Of a DNA stretch of 64,000 bases, positions 63,166 to 64,000 are shown one piece after another. A model generated the notes under the pieces. It was not told the origin of the DNA and did no database searches. It was given only the letters and a program-made list of their open reading frames with translations. The stretch spans positions 682,001 to 746,000 of the forward strand of contig CATQHT010000002.1 in assembly GCA_958296045.1 (NCBI GenBank). Direction: 5' to 3'. The position numbers were made by a program, and so were the translations under genes. The stretch is from Rhodothermales bacterium. Its GTDB lineage: Bacteria > Bacteroidota > Rhodothermia > Rhodothermales > Bin80. How positions within the stretch are numbered: position 1 is the first letter of the stretch; the number at the start of each line of letters is the position of its first letter.

Positions 63166-64000
63166 GTGATCAAGCGATCCTGCCTGCTGCTGTTGCTGAG
63201 CTCCGTTGGCACCTCCCTTACCTACGGACAGGTGGTTAGCGGCCGGGTGCTGGCAGCGCTTTCGGATTCGGCACTCGCGGGTGCCTCCGTCACGCTGGAG
63301 CGGCATGGCATCGTGGCTCACGGAGCAGCGGCCGACAGCGCAGGCCGCTACTCATTGGTGGTGACGCGCGCTGGTACGTACCGGATCGTGGCTCGCCATG
63401 TAGGCTTTGGGACAAGCGCAGCCGCTATCCATGTCGGGGAGGATCCGGTCACGTATGACTTTAGACTGACGCCAGTGGCCATCGGTATGGAGGAGATCGA
63501 GATCCATGCCGAGCGTTGGCAGCTCGCTTACGATGTCGGCGTGGCTACCAGCCGGGTATCGGCGCGCGATGTGCAGGCGCTCGCCGGGGCAGGCGAGGAT
63601 GTGCTGCAGGCGCTGCGGGTTTTCCCTGGGGTGCAGACGTCAGGTGACTACTCGACGCAGCTCTATATCCGCGGCGGCACTCCAGATCAGAACCTCATCG
63701 TGATTGACGACATCGAGGTATTCAGCCCATACCAGCTCAGCGGCATGGGCAGCCTGCTGAATCCAGAGCTGGTGCGCGAAGTCGAGCTCTATCCGGGCAC
63801 GATGCCCGCCGAGTACGGGGACCGCCTGTCGTCCGCACTGGTGGTAACAACGCGCGAAGGGCGCACCGATGGCGCGCTGCACGGTCGCCTCAACACCACG
63901 ATGATGACGGTGAACGCTACGCTCGAAGGTGCTACTGGCTTTTGGGATGGAAGTTGGATTGCTAGCGGGCGCAAAACGTATTTCGGGTCGTTTGCAAACA
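63166..64000 (+). CDS. TonB-dependent receptor, N-terminal part (leaves the window)
   Basis: A GTG at 63166 starts a signal peptide (CLLLLLSSVGTSLTYGQ). A carboxypeptidase-regulatory-like domain (VVSGRVLAALSDSALAGASV), a linker with MEEIEIHAERW and a plug domain (LRVFPGVQTSGDY, LYIRGGTPDQNLIVIDDIEV, VELYPGTMPAEYGDRLSSAL) follow. The frame is open to the window edge (278 codons). It lies 119 bp after the third CRTAC1-type gene, so it may belong to the same transcription unit and serve the same substrate. Its plug is of the same RGG-PDQNL subclass as the receptor at 1-741. Confidence 0.9.
   Translation, partial: MIKRSCLLLLLSSVGTSLTYGQVVSGRVLAALSDSALAGASVTLERHGIVAHGAAADSAGRYSLVVTRAGTYRIVARHVGFGTSAAAIHVGEDPVTYDFRLTPVAIGMEEIEIHAERWQLAYDVGVATSRVSARDVQALAGAGEDVLQALRVFPGVQTSGDYSTQLYIRGGTPDQNLIVIDDIEVFSPYQLSGMGSLLNPELVREVELYPGTMPAEYGDRLSSALVVTTREGRTDGALHGRLNTTMMTVNATLEGATGFWDGSWIASGRKTYFGSFAN

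Noticed and set aside
1-64000. CRISPR array, rRNA or prophage
   Set aside because: No regularly spaced direct repeats, no rRNA-like sequence and no phage structural or integrase gene were seen.

Overview
The window reads as a high-GC chromosomal segment of a bacterium in the Bacteroidota/Rhodothermota group. The evidence is a SusC/SusD pair, several TonB-dependent receptors with carboxypeptidase-regulatory-like N-termini, a type IX secretion sorting domain on a decayed enzyme, many outer-membrane lipoproteins, MEP-pathway genes and CRTAC1-type FG-GAP/ASPIC proteins. The assignment is inferred from gene content only. No rRNA, tRNA or CRISPR array was found.

Layout. 1-741: start of a TonB-dependent receptor leaving the window (minus). 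828-1891: frameshifted lipoprotein remnant. 2246-14696 (minus): a Wzx/Wzy-type exopolysaccharide or O-antigen operon (SLBB exporter, Wzz-like protein, O-antigen ligase/polymerase, FkbM methyltransferase, flippase, three glycosyltransferases). A decayed IS1182-type element with 23-bp terminal repeats separates the last glycosyltransferase from the rest. 14809-21040: ispE, a lipoprotein sulfatase, sbcD and a class A penicillin-binding protein. 21216-26782: a full-length but dead tandem copy of that PBP gene, split by a 3.27-kb insertion with perfect 37-bp inverted repeats and an 8-bp target duplication. Nested in the insertion is a Tn5-like transposase carrying a DUF4338 (DruA-like) N-terminal domain.

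26851-43425: mostly housekeeping (LpxH-like phosphoesterase, two rhomboids, ispG, a beta-propeller lipoprotein, an orphan AAA ATPase, a VWA protein, rsmA, mgtE, and murB-ccmB-ccmC-ccmD-ccmE), interrupted by decayed stretches: a second DUF4338-transposase remnant at 30.8-31.4 kb, unassignable sequence at 34.2-35.5 kb and a GH13 alpha-amylase remnant at 35.5-36.5 kb.

43508-64000 (plus): a band-7 lipoprotein, then the most interesting block: TonB-dependent receptor, SusC, SusD, a small lipoprotein, three translationally overlapping CRTAC1-type lipoproteins with 14, 14 and 7 Asp-rich FG-GAP motifs, and a further TonB-dependent receptor leaving the window. No hydrolase, peptidase or regulator lies within this block. 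My inference is a surface capture-and-uptake apparatus built on calcium-binding beta-propellers, with unknown substrate.
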